In this document: positions 36,048 through 44,909 of the stretch, in pieces
Layout: the number at the start of each line of letters is the position of its first letter
Position numbering within the stretch: position 1 is the first letter of the stretch
NCBI RefSeq assembly: GCF_000429725.1
Contig: NZ_AUCK01000001.1
Location: 248,001 to 312,000 of the forward strand
Length of the DNA: 64,000 bases
Source of the DNA: Alkalicoccus chagannorensis DSM 18086
GTDB taxonomy: Bacteria; Bacillota; Bacilli; Bacillales; Salisediminibacteriaceae
Reading direction: 5' to 3'
Program-made: the position numbers and the translations under genes
Notes under the pieces: model-generated
Database searches by the model: none
The model's input: only the letters and a program-made list of their open reading frames with translations
Told to the model about the DNA's origin: nothing

Positions 36048-36158
36048 CATTTTGTATCATCATCCAGAACGGCTCGTGATGCTGGGGAAGAAATGAGACC
36101 GGCATATCAAGATATTTGATTCGTTCTCCCTTCTACTTTTTCATGAAGATACAAAATG
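36048..36158. repeat. 11-bp inverted repeat pair in the integrase promoter region
   Basis: CATTTTGTATC (36048-36058) and its exact complement GATACAAAATG (36148-36158) lie exactly 100 bp apart. The first overlaps the probable -35 of the integrase gene (ATGATA, 17 bases, TATTAT on the minus strand). A looser third relative, TTTGTATTTTCA, follows at about 36163. Regulator or recombinase sites are the two readings. Confidence 0.5.
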
Positions 36159-36319
36159 AGCTCTTTGTATTTTCATTCTGCAAACCTGCTGATGCGGGTT
36201 TAGAACCAGCGAATCCAGCTTTAGAACGTTACGCTGGACGATAGAAAACGAAGAAACACCAAGTAAATGATTCGTGGAAGTCTTCATCAGCGCGGTATAA
36301 TACAGGAGAGGTGATTTTG

Positions 36320-36712
36320 ATGTATCATATTGTACTTTTTGACGGGGAATGCAACTTATGTGATAAAAGTGTCCGGTTTATAACAGCCAGAGATCCGGAC
36401 ATGCATTTCCGCTTTGCATCTCTGCAGGGCAGGCGCGGGAAGGAATATATCAAGCAGTTTGCTATTGATGAAGATGCTGATTCTGTCGTGTTGATCCGTC
36501 CGGATGGAACGGTGCTGTATAAGTCCGATGCTGCACTTACTATTGCTTCCAAGCTCAAGAGCCCTTTTCGCGCAGCCGCTGTGCTGACGTTTCTTCCCCG
36601 CTCGATCCGGGACCGTTGTTACGATCTGATAGCAGGCAGCCGCTTTAAATGGTTCGGCAGAAAAGAGTTCAAACTGCCTGAAAACGTAGATAAGCGCCGC
36701 TTTCTTGACTGA
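36320..36712 (+). CDS. DCC-family thiol-disulfide protein (YuxK-like, DUF393)
   Basis: 130 residues from ATG 36320 (GAGAGGTGAT upstream). Starts YHIVLFDGECNLCDKSVRFI, the Asp-x-x-Cys-x-x-Cys thioredoxin-like motif that names the family, and continues with the family-typical FRFASLQGRRGKEY and a C-terminal CYDLIAGSRFKWFGRK. Cytosolic, function not established. A TATAAT at 36296-36301 is too close to the start to give a normal leader. Confidence 0.88.
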   Translation: MYHIVLFDGECNLCDKSVRFITARDPDMHFRFASLQGRRGKEYIKQFAIDEDADSVVLIRPDGTVLYKSDAALTIASKLKSPFRAAAVLTFLPRSIRDRCYDLIAGSRFKWFGRKEFKLPENVDKRRFLD

Positions 36713-36848
36713 CGATACTCAACAATAACAACATTATGTAAAGTTCTTCGGTGAACACTGTCTTCTCATGCGCAGTCCCTCCACGCTTTCCGACGGGGCG
36801 CGGCCGGTATCTCCTCTGCTGTCTCTGTACTGGAACATGAATCGGCAT
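36713..36848. other. Intergenic stretch without gene
   Basis: No reading frame with a ribosome site is seen. The region leads into a dispersed element copy; CTGCTGTCTCTGTACTGGAA near 36815 resembles the GCTGTC-ATGRAAAC block but is displaced. Confidence 0.4.
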
Positions 36849-36990
36849 ACAAAATGCGCAGCGCCTCTGGACCGGAACGGCCTGCGCCGCAGGCTTGTTA
36901 AGAGTAGAAAGAGGTCATCTTACTTCCCCCGCAGCTCGCGCGGTCTACCCTTTCCACCCTTTTTTTGCATTCTTATACGATAAAAGAGGC
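36849..36990 (+). repeat. Dispersed intergenic element, copy 3
   Basis: Blocks shared with copy 2 in the same order: ACAAAATGCGC, AGCGCCT, CCGGAACGGCCTG, CCGCAGGCT, AGAGTAG, AGAGG, CTTCCCCCGCAGC, then TGCATTCTTATAC (36966-36978) and AAAAGAGG. The ATGAAAAC part is replaced by a T-run. It ends in the hairpin downstream of the minus-strand gene at 37075. Confidence 0.55.
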
Positions 36991-37012
36991 CCTCACTTTT
37001 TTCGTGAGAGCC
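36981..37012 (-). terminator. Terminator of the glycosylase/exonuclease operon
   Basis: GGCCCTCAC (36988-36996) pairs with GTGAGAGCC (37004-37012), one mismatch; four T follow on the minus strand. Confidence 0.7.
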
Positions 37013-37074
37013 TTTCGTATTGCCACATTTCTTTTCCCGACTCCTTGCCATGATTACGGAGGCCCGCCTAATCA

Positions 37075-37917
37075 CTACGACAACCCCCTGCCTTTGATGC
37101 CTAGAGTGCGGAGATCTTCCTCCCCATCCGGCACGGGAAAGATGTCAGGATGAAGCAGGTGGGCTGCTTCAGCAAGCCCGGCCATCAGACGAGGAGAAGG
37201 ACGGCAGTACAGAGGTTCATCAAGAATATACAGATGATCCTCGCGAACCGCACGCATATCTCGCCATCCCTGTCTTTTCAACAACACTTCCGGATTCACC
37301 TTCTGACGCCGGACACCTACCCAGGCAGCAAAAATACGATCAGGATCCCGCGCCAGCACTTCGTCCCACGTCGTCTGGACACTCGCTTCCGGATAATCCC
37401 CGAACAAATTTTTGCCTCCAGCCAAGTCGGTCAATTCAGTGAGCCAGTTGGTTCTGCCAGGTGTAAAAACGGGCTTGGGCCACCATTCCCAGTAGACGCG
37501 GGGACGATGTGGAACTGCCTGGGCCATTGTTTGATAGGAGTCAAGGAAATGATCGAACGCCTGTCGCTTCTGTTTCCCCTCCGCTTTCCGGCCGAGAGCT
37601 CCGGCAGTCTCTTCCAACGCTTCGCCAATGCCGCGCAGCGAAACAGGATTGGTTACAAGTACATACGGGATGCCTCGTCTGTCCATTTCCGCTGTGTTCT
37701 TCTCCATCCCGGGTACCGAATGCGAGGCAAACACGAGGTCCGGCTGCAGCTTTTCCACGTCATCCATCCGGATATCCAGATCTGGTCCGAGTCTCGGCAG
37801 CTGCGAGGTTATTTCATAAGGGAAATCAGAGAAGTCATCGATGCCGACGAGCTGTTCTCCGGCCCCGGCATAGTAGATGAGCTCTGTATTACTTGGACAG
37901 AGGGATACGATTTTCAT
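37075..37917 (-). CDS. Cobalamin-binding-type protein without signal peptide
   Basis: 280 residues from ATG 37917 (GGCGGGTGA upstream; a GTG at 37926 overlaps the previous stop). Sequence starts KIVSLCPSNTELIYYAGAGEQLVGIDDFSDFP and has LPRLGPDLDIRMDDVEKLQPDLVFA, the helical-backbone binding-protein fold of BtuF. The lipoprotein or secretion signal expected for an ABC binding protein is missing, so it seems cytosolic. No transporter genes are adjacent. It is the last gene of the unit with the glycosylase fusion. Confidence 0.82.
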   Translation of the reverse strand: MKIVSLCPSNTELIYYAGAGEQLVGIDDFSDFPYEITSQLPRLGPDLDIRMDDVEKLQPDLVFASHSVPGMEKNTAEMDRRGIPYVLVTNPVSLRGIGEALEETAGALGRKAEGKQKRQAFDHFLDSYQTMAQAVPHRPRVYWEWWPKPVFTPGRTNWLTELTDLAGGKNLFGDYPEASVQTTWDEVLARDPDRIFAAWVGVRRQKVNPEVLLKRQGWRDMRAVREDHLYILDEPLYCRPSPRLMAGLAEAAHLLHPDIFPVPDGEEDLRTLGIKGRGLS

Positions 37918-37922
37918 GCTGT

Positions 37923-38786
37923 TCACCCGCCTTTCAACAGACCGTGCTTCATAAGAACGCTCTGCCTGTGAACGTCATCTTCGGGAACGGCCATCGCATC
38001 CAGCGATAGTGCCAGCGCATCCGGTACGTTCGTTTCGATATCTGCAAGTCCCCGGCTGATGAACACATCCTCCCTGCCGTCTCTCAGCTTTTTCTCATAC
38101 CGCTTAAACAAAGGATCCAGTTCATCCAGCGATTCGTAAAGATGATCTAGACTGCCGTACTGCCGGATCATCGGCAGGGCGGATTTTTCACCTACCCCGC
38201 GGCAGCCAGGGATATTGTCGGAAGGATCGCCAAGCAGTGCTTTCACATCCACCCATTGATCCGGCCGGATTCCGTACTCTTCGAAAAAATCCTCGGCCCG
38301 GTAAAAGACCTCTTTTTTCTTTCGGACAAACACCTGGGACGTCTGCGGACTCAGCAGCTGAAACAGATCCTTGTCGTTGGAATAGATAATATCGCTGCAG
38401 GCGTCTTTCATGCTGAGCGTGCCGATAATATCATCTGCCTCGTAGCCAGGTGCCTGCATCTGATGGTAGCCGAGTTCGTCCAGCAGCTCCCTGCCGAGAT
38501 GGTACTGGTCGATCAGTGGTGCCGGCAGATCTGCCCGCTGCGCTTTGTAAAAAGCGTGCTCCTGCTGCCGGTGTGTATCACCCCGTTTGCCGTCCCAGGC
38601 GATATGCACATACGAGGCACGATGCTGCCGTTCCAGCTGGTGCAGCTTCGTCATAAATAGACGGATAGCCTGCACGTAGCGGCCCTCGTTGTTTTTCTCA
38701 AGCTGTTCCGGTTCTTTTCCGTAAGCTGTGGCAAAATACGTACGGCTCAGCAGATTGAAACCGTCAATTAATAAACGCGTTTCCAT
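37923..38786 (-). CDS. 5'-3' exonuclease / flap endonuclease (YpcP-like)
   Basis: 287 residues, the stand-alone PolI-N type. Metal-site blocks: LLIDGFNLLSRTYF near the N-terminus, GYEADDIIGTL, YSNDKDLFQLLS, and the H3TH region LLGDPSDNIPGCRGVGEKSA. It removes RNA primers and flaps. The start is 1 bp after the stop of the glycosylase fusion, strongly suggesting coupled translation and a repair role in common. Confidence 0.93.
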   Translation of the reverse strand: METRLLIDGFNLLSRTYFATAYGKEPEQLEKNNEGRYVQAIRLFMTKLHQLERQHRASYVHIAWDGKRGDTHRQQEHAFYKAQRADLPAPLIDQYHLGRELLDELGYHQMQAPGYEADDIIGTLSMKDACSDIIYSNDKDLFQLLSPQTSQVFVRKKKEVFYRAEDFFEEYGIRPDQWVDVKALLGDPSDNIPGCRGVGEKSALPMIRQYGSLDHLYESLDELDPLFKRYEKKLRDGREDVFISRGLADIETNVPDALALSLDAMAVPEDDVHRQSVLMKHGLLKGG

Positions 38787-38787
38787 A

Positions 38788-39720
38788 TCAGAACCCCCTG
38801 TTCGTTAAAAACTGCAGCCAGACTGCCAGTTTTTCATCAAAAGATTTTACATTCTTCCCCGGTATCGGACTTGTTGACGGTAATTGCATTATGTCAACAT
38901 GATCCGGTATATGAATATGTTTTCGCAGCAGGGAATACGCTTTTCCCCCGTTGCAGCCGATGCGGCGCAGGCCCGGGAAGCGCTGCAGAAGGTGCTCAAT
39001 ATCATTTACCTCTTCGTTTTTAATCGCTGCATCCAGGCTTCCGCTCCGCTCGCAGCTTTGGATGACGTCCCAGAGCGCTGCGCCGTGTTCCTGCAGCACC
39101 CTTATTTTTCTCTCGTACGCCTCCTCCATGAGAGGTTCCCCAGTCCATGCGGAGATGATCGGCCAGAAATGATTACGCGGATGCGCATAGTACTTCTGGT
39201 GTTCGAGCGATTTTTCTCCCGGCATGGAGCCGACAATCAGCATGGAAGGATTGGACGGCAGGATTGGCTTCATACTTTGTTTTCGTTTCAGCATCGTTTC
39301 TATCTGCACCTCCAGGGTCTGTAAGATATCGCCGATGCCGCGGCCCCCTTCGAGTGGAAACGTCATACGGTCCACTGGAAATACCTCCCTCAAATAAGGA
39401 TGGAATTTCTTCCCCAGCAGGACATGAACCTCTTCGGCACAATCCAGCTGCATCGCTTCTGCCTGCCTGATGAGCTGTTCCACCGTAACTGCTCTGTCCG
39501 ACGGGAAAGGCTGATCGTAATTTCCAGGAATGCTTTCACCAATAAACAGGAACCCGTATCGTGCCGACAAAATCACCGGCGTTGTACCTGCAGCCTCTGC
39601 CCACTTCCGGCACTTTTGATGCAGCGTCCCCGTATACACTTCGCCAGCCGGCAGCGCACCAGCTTCAGGCTCAACATCCCAACGTTTCTTTTTTCCGCAC
39701 GGAAGCAGGGTGATGTGCAT
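38788..39720 (-). CDS. Two-domain protein: DUF6884-like domain + deoxyinosine/uracil DNA glycosylase
   Basis: 310 residues. Residues 1-145 resemble DUF6884: LLPCGKKKRWD, EVYTGTLHQKCRKWAE, VILSARYGFLF. Residues 150-310 match the hypoxanthine-DNA glycosylase branch of the UDG superfamily: MLIVGSMPGEKSLEHQKYYA, PRNHFWPII with the catalytic Asn183, and LPSTSPIPGKN. Such enzymes excise deaminated bases from DNA. The glycosylase is usually a single domain, so the N-terminal domain is an addition of unknown use. It heads an operon with a flap exonuclease. I see no frameshift in the linker. Confidence 0.85.
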   Translation of the reverse strand: MHITLLPCGKKKRWDVEPEAGALPAGEVYTGTLHQKCRKWAEAAGTTPVILSARYGFLFIGESIPGNYDQPFPSDRAVTVEQLIRQAEAMQLDCAEEVHVLLGKKFHPYLREVFPVDRMTFPLEGGRGIGDILQTLEVQIETMLKRKQSMKPILPSNPSMLIVGSMPGEKSLEHQKYYAHPRNHFWPIISAWTGEPLMEEAYERKIRVLQEHGAALWDVIQSCERSGSLDAAIKNEEVNDIEHLLQRFPGLRRIGCNGGKAYSLLRKHIHIPDHVDIMQLPSTSPIPGKNVKSFDEKLAVWLQFLTNRGF

Positions 39721-39786
39721 GCCTCATCCTCATTTCTTTCTATGTCTGCTCCTCATTGTATCAAAAAAGTCCCCGCTGCGAACATT

Positions 39787-39817
39787 CAAAAAAGCACTGC
39801 GGATTGTTCCGCAGTGC
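39787..39817 (-). terminator. Intrinsic terminator of ilvE
   Basis: GCACTGCGGA (39794-39803) pairs with TCCGCAGTGC (39808-39817) around a 4-base loop; six T on the minus strand. Confidence 0.92.
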
Positions 39818-39834
39818 GTGGACAACGAGTGATA

Positions 39835-40908
39835 TTAAGTTGGCACAACGACAGTCCAGTCGAACGGATCCTCCTGCTTTCCAGTCTGGATACTCGTCAG
39901 CGTCTGATAAAGCGATGCCGTAACGTCTCCCGTGCTGCGTCCGTTAATAATCATCGTTTCATCTTTCCAAGAAAGTTCCCCAATCGGGGAAATAACTGCC
40001 GCTGTCCCGGAGCCGAATGCTTCTTCCAGCCGGCCTTCCTGGTGCGCTTCGTAAATCTCCTGCATAGAGATCTTTCTCTCCGATACCGGCATCTCCCAGT
40101 ACCGGAGAAGATCGAGCACCGATTTACGTGTCACTCCCTGCAGAATACTGTCGTTGAGTTCAGGAGTGATGATTTCACCATCAATTTTAAAGAAGACGTT
40201 CATGCTCCCGACTTCTTCGACATATTTCTTTTCGACACCGTCCAGCCACAGTACCTGAGCGTGCCCTTCATTGGATGCTTTCGCCTGGGCGTTATAGCCG
40301 GAAGAATAGTTTCCGCCCGTTTTCGCCGTGCCGGTACCACCTCGTGCCGCCCTCGTGAAATGGCTCTCGACCGAAATGCTGACTGGATGGATCCCCTCTG
40401 GATAGTAGGAGCCGACCGGTGAAAGAATGATGAAAAACTGATATTGATGGGCAGGAGCGACCTGGAGACTCGGCTCTGTTGCAATGATGAAAGGCCGAAT
40501 ATAAAGCGAAGTTCCTTCTGCTGTTGGAATCCAGTCTTTTTCCAGCTCCAGCAGCTGTTTTAAATAATCGAGGACCAGCTCTTCATTTACCGGCGGAATG
40601 CTAAGACGCTTATTCGATCGGTTAAGACGTTTGAAGTTCTCATCCGGGCGGAAAAGCACGACATTGCCTTCCGGGTCTTTATAAGCTTTCAGCCCTTCAA
40701 ACACACTCTGGCTGTAATGAAAGACCATGGCGGCAGGGTCGATTTCCACCGGGGCGTAAGGTTTAATTTCCGGCTGAATCCAGCCCTTCTCCGAGGTGTA
40801 CTGCATTGTAAACATATGATCGGTAAACGTTTTACCGAACTGCAGCTCATCCGGGTGCGGTTTCGGTTTTAATGTATCTGCTTTCGTGATTGCGACAGTT
40901 GCTTCCAT
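39835..40908 (-). CDS. ilvE: Branched-chain amino-acid aminotransferase
   Basis: 357 residues from ATG 40908 (AAGGAG upstream). Class IV PLP enzyme: YSQSVFEGLKAYKDPEGNVVLFRPDENFKRLN, the lysine region AKTGGNYSSGYNAQAKA, and LDGVEKKYVEEVGSMNVFF. Length fits YwaA/YbgE of B. subtilis. It transfers the amino group in the last step of Leu, Ile and Val synthesis. Monocistronic; gap of 98 bp from argH. Confidence 0.94.
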   Translation of the reverse strand: MEATVAITKADTLKPKPHPDELQFGKTFTDHMFTMQYTSEKGWIQPEIKPYAPVEIDPAAMVFHYSQSVFEGLKAYKDPEGNVVLFRPDENFKRLNRSNKRLSIPPVNEELVLDYLKQLLELEKDWIPTAEGTSLYIRPFIIATEPSLQVAPAHQYQFFIILSPVGSYYPEGIHPVSISVESHFTRAARGGTGTAKTGGNYSSGYNAQAKASNEGHAQVLWLDGVEKKYVEEVGSMNVFFKIDGEIITPELNDSILQGVTRKSVLDLLRYWEMPVSERKISMQEIYEAHQEGRLEEAFGSGTAAVISPIGELSWKDETMIINGRSTGDVTASLYQTLTSIQTGKQEDPFDWTVVVPT

Positions 40909-41006
40909 GATGTTCCACTCCTTCAGATCTTCGTGTGAGAATGATTCATATTGTATCATGAATTCCGCGCTGTGCCCATGAAATAGACCGAAAATTCATG
41001 TAAATC

Positions 41007-42386
41007 CTATTCTTTCATCAACGCTGATGCCGCCTCTTTCAACTGTGAAGCTACCTGCTCCTGCCCTGTTCCACCGTAGCTGTTCCGATTGCGCACGACC
41101 TGCTCCGGTTTCAATACTTGATAAATGTCCTCTTCAAACAGGGGATGAAACGATGTATACTCTTCCATCGTCAGATCAAGCAGGAATTTTTTCTTTTCAA
41201 TAGCATAAAGTACAATACTGCCGATCACCTCATGCGCTTCGCGGAAAGGGGTTCCTTTTGTAACCAGATAGTCTGCAATGTCGGTCGCGTTGGAGAAGTC
41301 CTGGTTTACAGCTTCGCGCATCGATTGTTCTTTCACCTGCATGGTTTCGATCATCGGAGCAAGCATCGCGAGAGAAGCCTCCAGCGTCTCGACCGTGTCG
41401 AACATGCCTTCTTTGTCTTCCTGCATGTCTTTATTATAGGCGAGCGGAAGTCCTTTCAACACCGTAAGAAGGCCGTGCAGGTTGCCGTAGACCCGCCCGG
41501 TTTTTGCACGGAGCAGTTCCGGTACATCGGGATTTTTTTTCTGCGGCATGATCGACGAGCCCGTACAGAACGAATCATCCAGTTCGATGAAAGAAAACTC
41601 TTCGCTGCTCCAGAGAACCAGTTCTTCCGACATGCGGGAGAGGTGCATCATAAAAATAGAGGCAGCAGATAAAAATTCCAGAATGAAATCACGATCACTG
41701 ACGGCATCCATGCTGTTGGCGTAGACGCCGTCAAATTCGAGCTCACGCGCCGTCTGATGGCGGTCAATCGGGAACGTTGTACCGGCCAGTGCTCCGGCAC
41801 CGAGCGGGGAGATATTCGTCCGTTTCAAGCCATCCTGGAAACGCTGCTTGTCACGGTCGAGCATCCAGAAGTAGGCGAGCAGGTGATGAGCGAATGAAAC
41901 CGGCTGTGCCCGCTGCAGATGAGTGTAGCCGGGTATCAGCGTATGTACGTGCTTTTCCGCCTGCTGCAGCAGCGCCCGCTGAACTTCTCCGACCGCAGTG
42001 ATGATCTGCTTCGTGTGTTCACGCAGATAGAGATGCATGTCCGTGGCAACTTGATCGTTGCGGCTTCTGCCGGTATGAAGCTTTCCACCGACCGGTCCGA
42101 TCTCTTCGATTAAAAAGGCTTCGATATTCATATGGATGTCTTCGTTTGCTACAGAGTACGTCAGCGCTCCCTGTTTCAGCTTTTCTTCGACCCTGCTGAG
42201 CCCATCTAAAATTTGGTCACGCTCGTCCTCTGTGACAATGCCCTGAGTCGCGAGCATCGTCACGTGCGCTCTGCTTCCCTTAATATCTTCCGCAGCCAGT
42301 TTCTGATCAAATGAAATCGACGCCGTCTCTTCTTCCACCAGCTTATTCGTTGCTTTCGTAAAACGTCCTCCCCAGAGTTTTCCCAT
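41007..42386 (-). CDS. argH: Argininosuccinate lyase
   Basis: 459 residues from ATG 42386 (GGTGGAGG upstream). Signature [12 protein letters not shown], with WGGRF at the N-terminus and [13 protein letters not shown]. It splits argininosuccinate into arginine and fumarate. The frame is open for 38 more codons upstream to an ATG at 42500 with an AGGAG, but these residues do not look like ArgH. The gap to argG (293 bp) holds a hairpin and a dispersed-element copy, so argH may have its own promoter. Confidence 0.95.
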   Translation of the reverse strand: MGKLWGGRFTKATNKLVEEETASISFDQKLAAEDIKGSRAHVTMLATQGIVTEDERDQILDGLSRVEEKLKQGALTYSVANEDIHMNIEAFLIEEIGPVGGKLHTGRSRNDQVATDMHLYLREHTKQIITAVGEVQRALLQQAEKHVHTLIPGYTHLQRAQPVSFAHHLLAYFWMLDRDKQRFQDGLKRTNISPLGAGALAGTTFPIDRHQTARELEFDGVYANSMDAVSDRDFILEFLSAASIFMMHLSRMSEELVLWSSEEFSFIELDDSFCTGSSIMPQKKNPDVPELLRAKTGRVYGNLHGLLTVLKGLPLAYNKDMQEDKEGMFDTVETLEASLAMLAPMIETMQVKEQSMREAVNQDFSNATDIADYLVTKGTPFREAHEVIGSIVLYAIEKKKFLLDLTMEEYTSFHPLFEEDIYQVLKPEQVVRNRNSYGGTGQEQVASQLKEAASALMKE

Positions 42387-42540
42387 GCCAAACCTCCACC
42401 TTTCCTCAATGTTGAACTGTTCTTTATTACTGATTCGACAGCAACGCACTGATTCCTCTTCTTGCACGTTCAACGAAAGGAATGAATGTGTGCTGCACAT
42501 GACGCTCCTGTTTAGAAATATCTGTCTCCGCTGTTTGATG

Positions 42541-42622
42541 CACGCAGCGAGAGCTGCTTCCCTGGCGGCGTGCGGCTCCGTCTTCCTCGATGAAAACTTC
42601 TACATGCTTCTCACTGAAACAG
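42541..42622 (+). repeat. Dispersed intergenic element, copy 4 (left part missing)
   Basis: CTGCTTCCCTGGCGGC, CTCCGTC, then CGATGAAAACTTCTACATGC (42588-42607), CTTCTCACTGAAACAG match the right half of copies 1 and 2. It stands 16 bp past the hairpin downstream of argG. Confidence 0.5.
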
Positions 42623-42623
42623 A

Positions 42624-42661
42624 AACGGTCATGGCCGCTGCAGCCATGACCGTTCTTTTTT
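42624..42661. terminator. Strong hairpin between argG and argH
   Basis: AACGGTCATGGC (42624-42635) pairs with GCCATGACCGTT (42642-42653). On the plus strand TTTTTT follows; on the minus strand, where argG runs, only TTTCTGTTTC follows, so termination may be partial and allow read-through to argH. Confidence 0.75.
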
Positions 42662-42679
42662 CAGCTCGTTCCAATCTGA

Positions 42680-43897
42680 TTATTTACTTTCGACGAGGGG
42701 CTTTTTTTTATGCACCTGAGAGTACGTCTTCGTCGAGAGGCCCCACAGTTTGATAAAGCCGAGCGCTGCGTTGTGGTCGAAAGCATCCCCTTTTGAATAG
42801 GTTGCCAGCTCCTCGTTGTAAAGGCTGTTTTCAGAATGTCTTGCAACCACCGTGTGGGTGCCTTTCCACAGCTTCACTTTTACTTTCCCGTTCACCTGCT
42901 CCTGCGTCTCCTGAATGAAAGCATAGAGTGCTGTCTTCAGTGGAGAATACCAGAGTCCGTCGTAGATGAGCTGCGTGAATTTCTGTTCAATAGACGTCTT
43001 GAAGTGCGACACTTCTTTCGTCAGTGTGAGAAACTCCAGCTCTTTATGCGCGTTGATCAGCGTCAAGGCTGCCGGATTTTCGTACACTTCTCTTGCTTTA
43101 ATGCCGACAAGTCGATTCTCGATGTGGTCGATTCTCCCGACGCCGTGCTTGCCTGCCGTAACGTTGAGCTCTTTAATGATGTCCTGGAAAGGCTTTTCCA
43201 CTCCATTCAGGGAGACCGGTTTGCCTTTTTCAAAAGCAATCTCGACGTATTCCGGCTCATCCGGTGTGTGGGCAAGGTTCTCCGTCCAGTCAAACGCTTC
43301 TTCCGGTGCTTCTGCCCATGTATCTTCGAGAACACCGGCTTCACACGCTCTGCCCCAGATGTTTGCGTCGATCGAGTACGGCTTCTCCACGTTTACCGGA
43401 ACGTCGATGCCTTTTTCTTTCGCGTACTCAATTTCTTCTTCCCTGTTCATGCCCCACTCTCGTACTGGTGCAATCACCTGCAGATCCGGATTGAGTGCCT
43501 GAATCGATACTTCAAATCGAACCTGGTCATTTCCTTTACCGGTGCAACCGTGAGCAACTGCAACAGCACCTTCCTGCTCCGCGACTTCAACGAGAAGCTT
43601 GGAGATCAGAGGACGCGACAGCGCAGAGGAAAGCGGGTACTTTCCTTCGTACATCGTATTCGCCTGCAGCGCCGGCAGCAGATATTCTTCTGCAAGAAGT
43701 TCATTGGCGTCAATAATGACGGCCTTTTCCGCTCCTACTTTCAGCGCTTTTTCCTTCAGCGCTTCCAGATCCTTTCCCTCTCCAATTTCCAGTCCAAGTG
43801 CGATGACATCAAATCCATATTCTTCCTGAAGGTATTTAACGCAGACCGATGTATCGAGTCCGCCGGAATATGCAAGAACTACTTTGCCGTTACTCAT
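42680..43897 (-). CDS. argG: Argininosuccinate synthase
   Basis: 405 residues from ATG 43897 (GAGAGG upstream). P-loop-type [18 protein letters not shown] at the N-terminus, [27 protein letters not shown]. It joins citrulline and aspartate with ATP. Its promoter, 77 bp past argF, carries an ARG-box-like site, so it can be controlled separately from the argC operon. Confidence 0.96.
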   Translation of the reverse strand: MSNGKVVLAYSGGLDTSVCVKYLQEEYGFDVIALGLEIGEGKDLEALKEKALKVGAEKAVIIDANELLAEEYLLPALQANTMYEGKYPLSSALSRPLISKLLVEVAEQEGAVAVAHGCTGKGNDQVRFEVSIQALNPDLQVIAPVREWGMNREEEIEYAKEKGIDVPVNVEKPYSIDANIWGRACEAGVLEDTWAEAPEEAFDWTENLAHTPDEPEYVEIAFEKGKPVSLNGVEKPFQDIIKELNVTAGKHGVGRIDHIENRLVGIKAREVYENPAALTLINAHKELEFLTLTKEVSHFKTSIEQKFTQLIYDGLWYSPLKTALYAFIQETQEQVNGKVKVKLWKGTHTVVARHSENSLYNEELATYSKGDAFDHNAALGFIKLWGLSTKTYSQVHKKKPLVESK

Positions 43898-43930
43898 AGT
43901 AAAACCTCTCCTCAATTAGTATTTAAATAA

Positions 43931-43959
43931 ATAATAACGTATCTTTATGCATTTGGCAA
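43931..43959 (-). promoter_or_regulatory. argG promoter with ARG-box-like operator
   Basis: On the minus strand TTGCCA (43959-43954), 17 bases, TATTAT (43936-43931). Inside the spacer TGCATAAAGATACG (43951-43938) agrees with the AhrC/ArgR half-site pattern TGAATAAAAATTCA at about 10 of 14 bases. Repressor binding there would block the polymerase. Confidence 0.7.
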
Positions 43960-43973
43960 CATATAAATTCAAA

Positions 43974-44909
43974 TTAAGCCAATAAATTTTTGAGGAGGGC
44001 TTTTTGGGCGTGCAGACGGTTCTCTGCTTCATCAAATACGTGGGACTGCGGACCATCGATCACTTCGGCGGTTACTTCTTCCCCGCGGTGGGCCGGAAGG
44101 CAGTGGAGAAACATGGCTCCCTCTGCTGCTTTCGCCATCAGCGCTTCGTTCACCTGATAGGATCGGAATGTGTTCAGCCGCTCTGCGGCTTCTTCTTCAT
44201 CGCCCATGCTCGTCCACACATCAGTGACAACGACATCGGCTCCGGTTACAGCTTTGTATGGGTTTGAATAAAAATGTATTCCGGAACCCTGTGCCGCTGC
44301 TTTTGCTTCTGCCTCGTTCCACACTTTTGCCGACGGTTCATATCCTGAAGGGCTCGACACTTGAATGTTCATGCCCGCCAGCACTGCTCCTTGTATCAGA
44401 GAATGAGTCATGTTGTTATTTCCATCGCCTACGAAAGCCATGGTCAGCCCGTCCAGCTGCTTCTTTTCTTCATAGATTGTCATGAGATCCGCCAGTACCT
44501 GTGTTGGATGATGGTGGTCGGTCAATCCATTGATCACAGGCACGGACGAATGATCGGCGAACGTTTCGACCATGCTGTGTGAGAACGTGCGGATCATGAT
44601 GCCGTCCACGTAGCGGGAGAGCACTCTGGCCGTGTCTTCTACCGATTCACCGCGGTCCAGCTGCATGTCCCTTGGACTGAGAAAGATAGCATGACCCCCG
44701 AGCTGGGTCATGCCTACTTCAAAGGAAATTCTCGTTCTTGTCGATGCTTTCTCAAAAATCATGCCGAGCGTTTTACCGCGGAGATGTTCATGGGGAATGC
44801 CTTTTTTCACCTGCTGCTTCATCACAAGTGCATCTTCCAGCAGCTCGTGCAGATCTTCTTTGGAAATATCATTCATTGTAAGCACATGGTTGAATGTTGA
44901 TGTCATCAT
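43974..44909 (-). CDS. argF: Ornithine carbamoyltransferase
   Basis: 311 residues. Carbamoyl-phosphate site FEKASTRTRISFE, ornithine site with FLHCLPAHRGEEV, and FVGDGNNNMTHSL. It makes citrulline. The start codon overlaps the carB stop in ATGA, and this is the last gene of the argCJBD-carAB-argF operon. Confidence 0.97.
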   Translation of the reverse strand: MMTSTFNHVLTMNDISKEDLHELLEDALVMKQQVKKGIPHEHLRGKTLGMIFEKASTRTRISFEVGMTQLGGHAIFLSPRDMQLDRGESVEDTARVLSRYVDGIMIRTFSHSMVETFADHSSVPVINGLTDHHHPTQVLADLMTIYEEKKQLDGLTMAFVGDGNNNMTHSLIQGAVLAGMNIQVSSPSGYEPSAKVWNEAEAKAAAQGSGIHFYSNPYKAVTGADVVVTDVWTSMGDEEEAAERLNTFRSYQVNEALMAKAAEGAMFLHCLPAHRGEEVTAEVIDGPQSHVFDEAENRLHAQKALLKNLLA

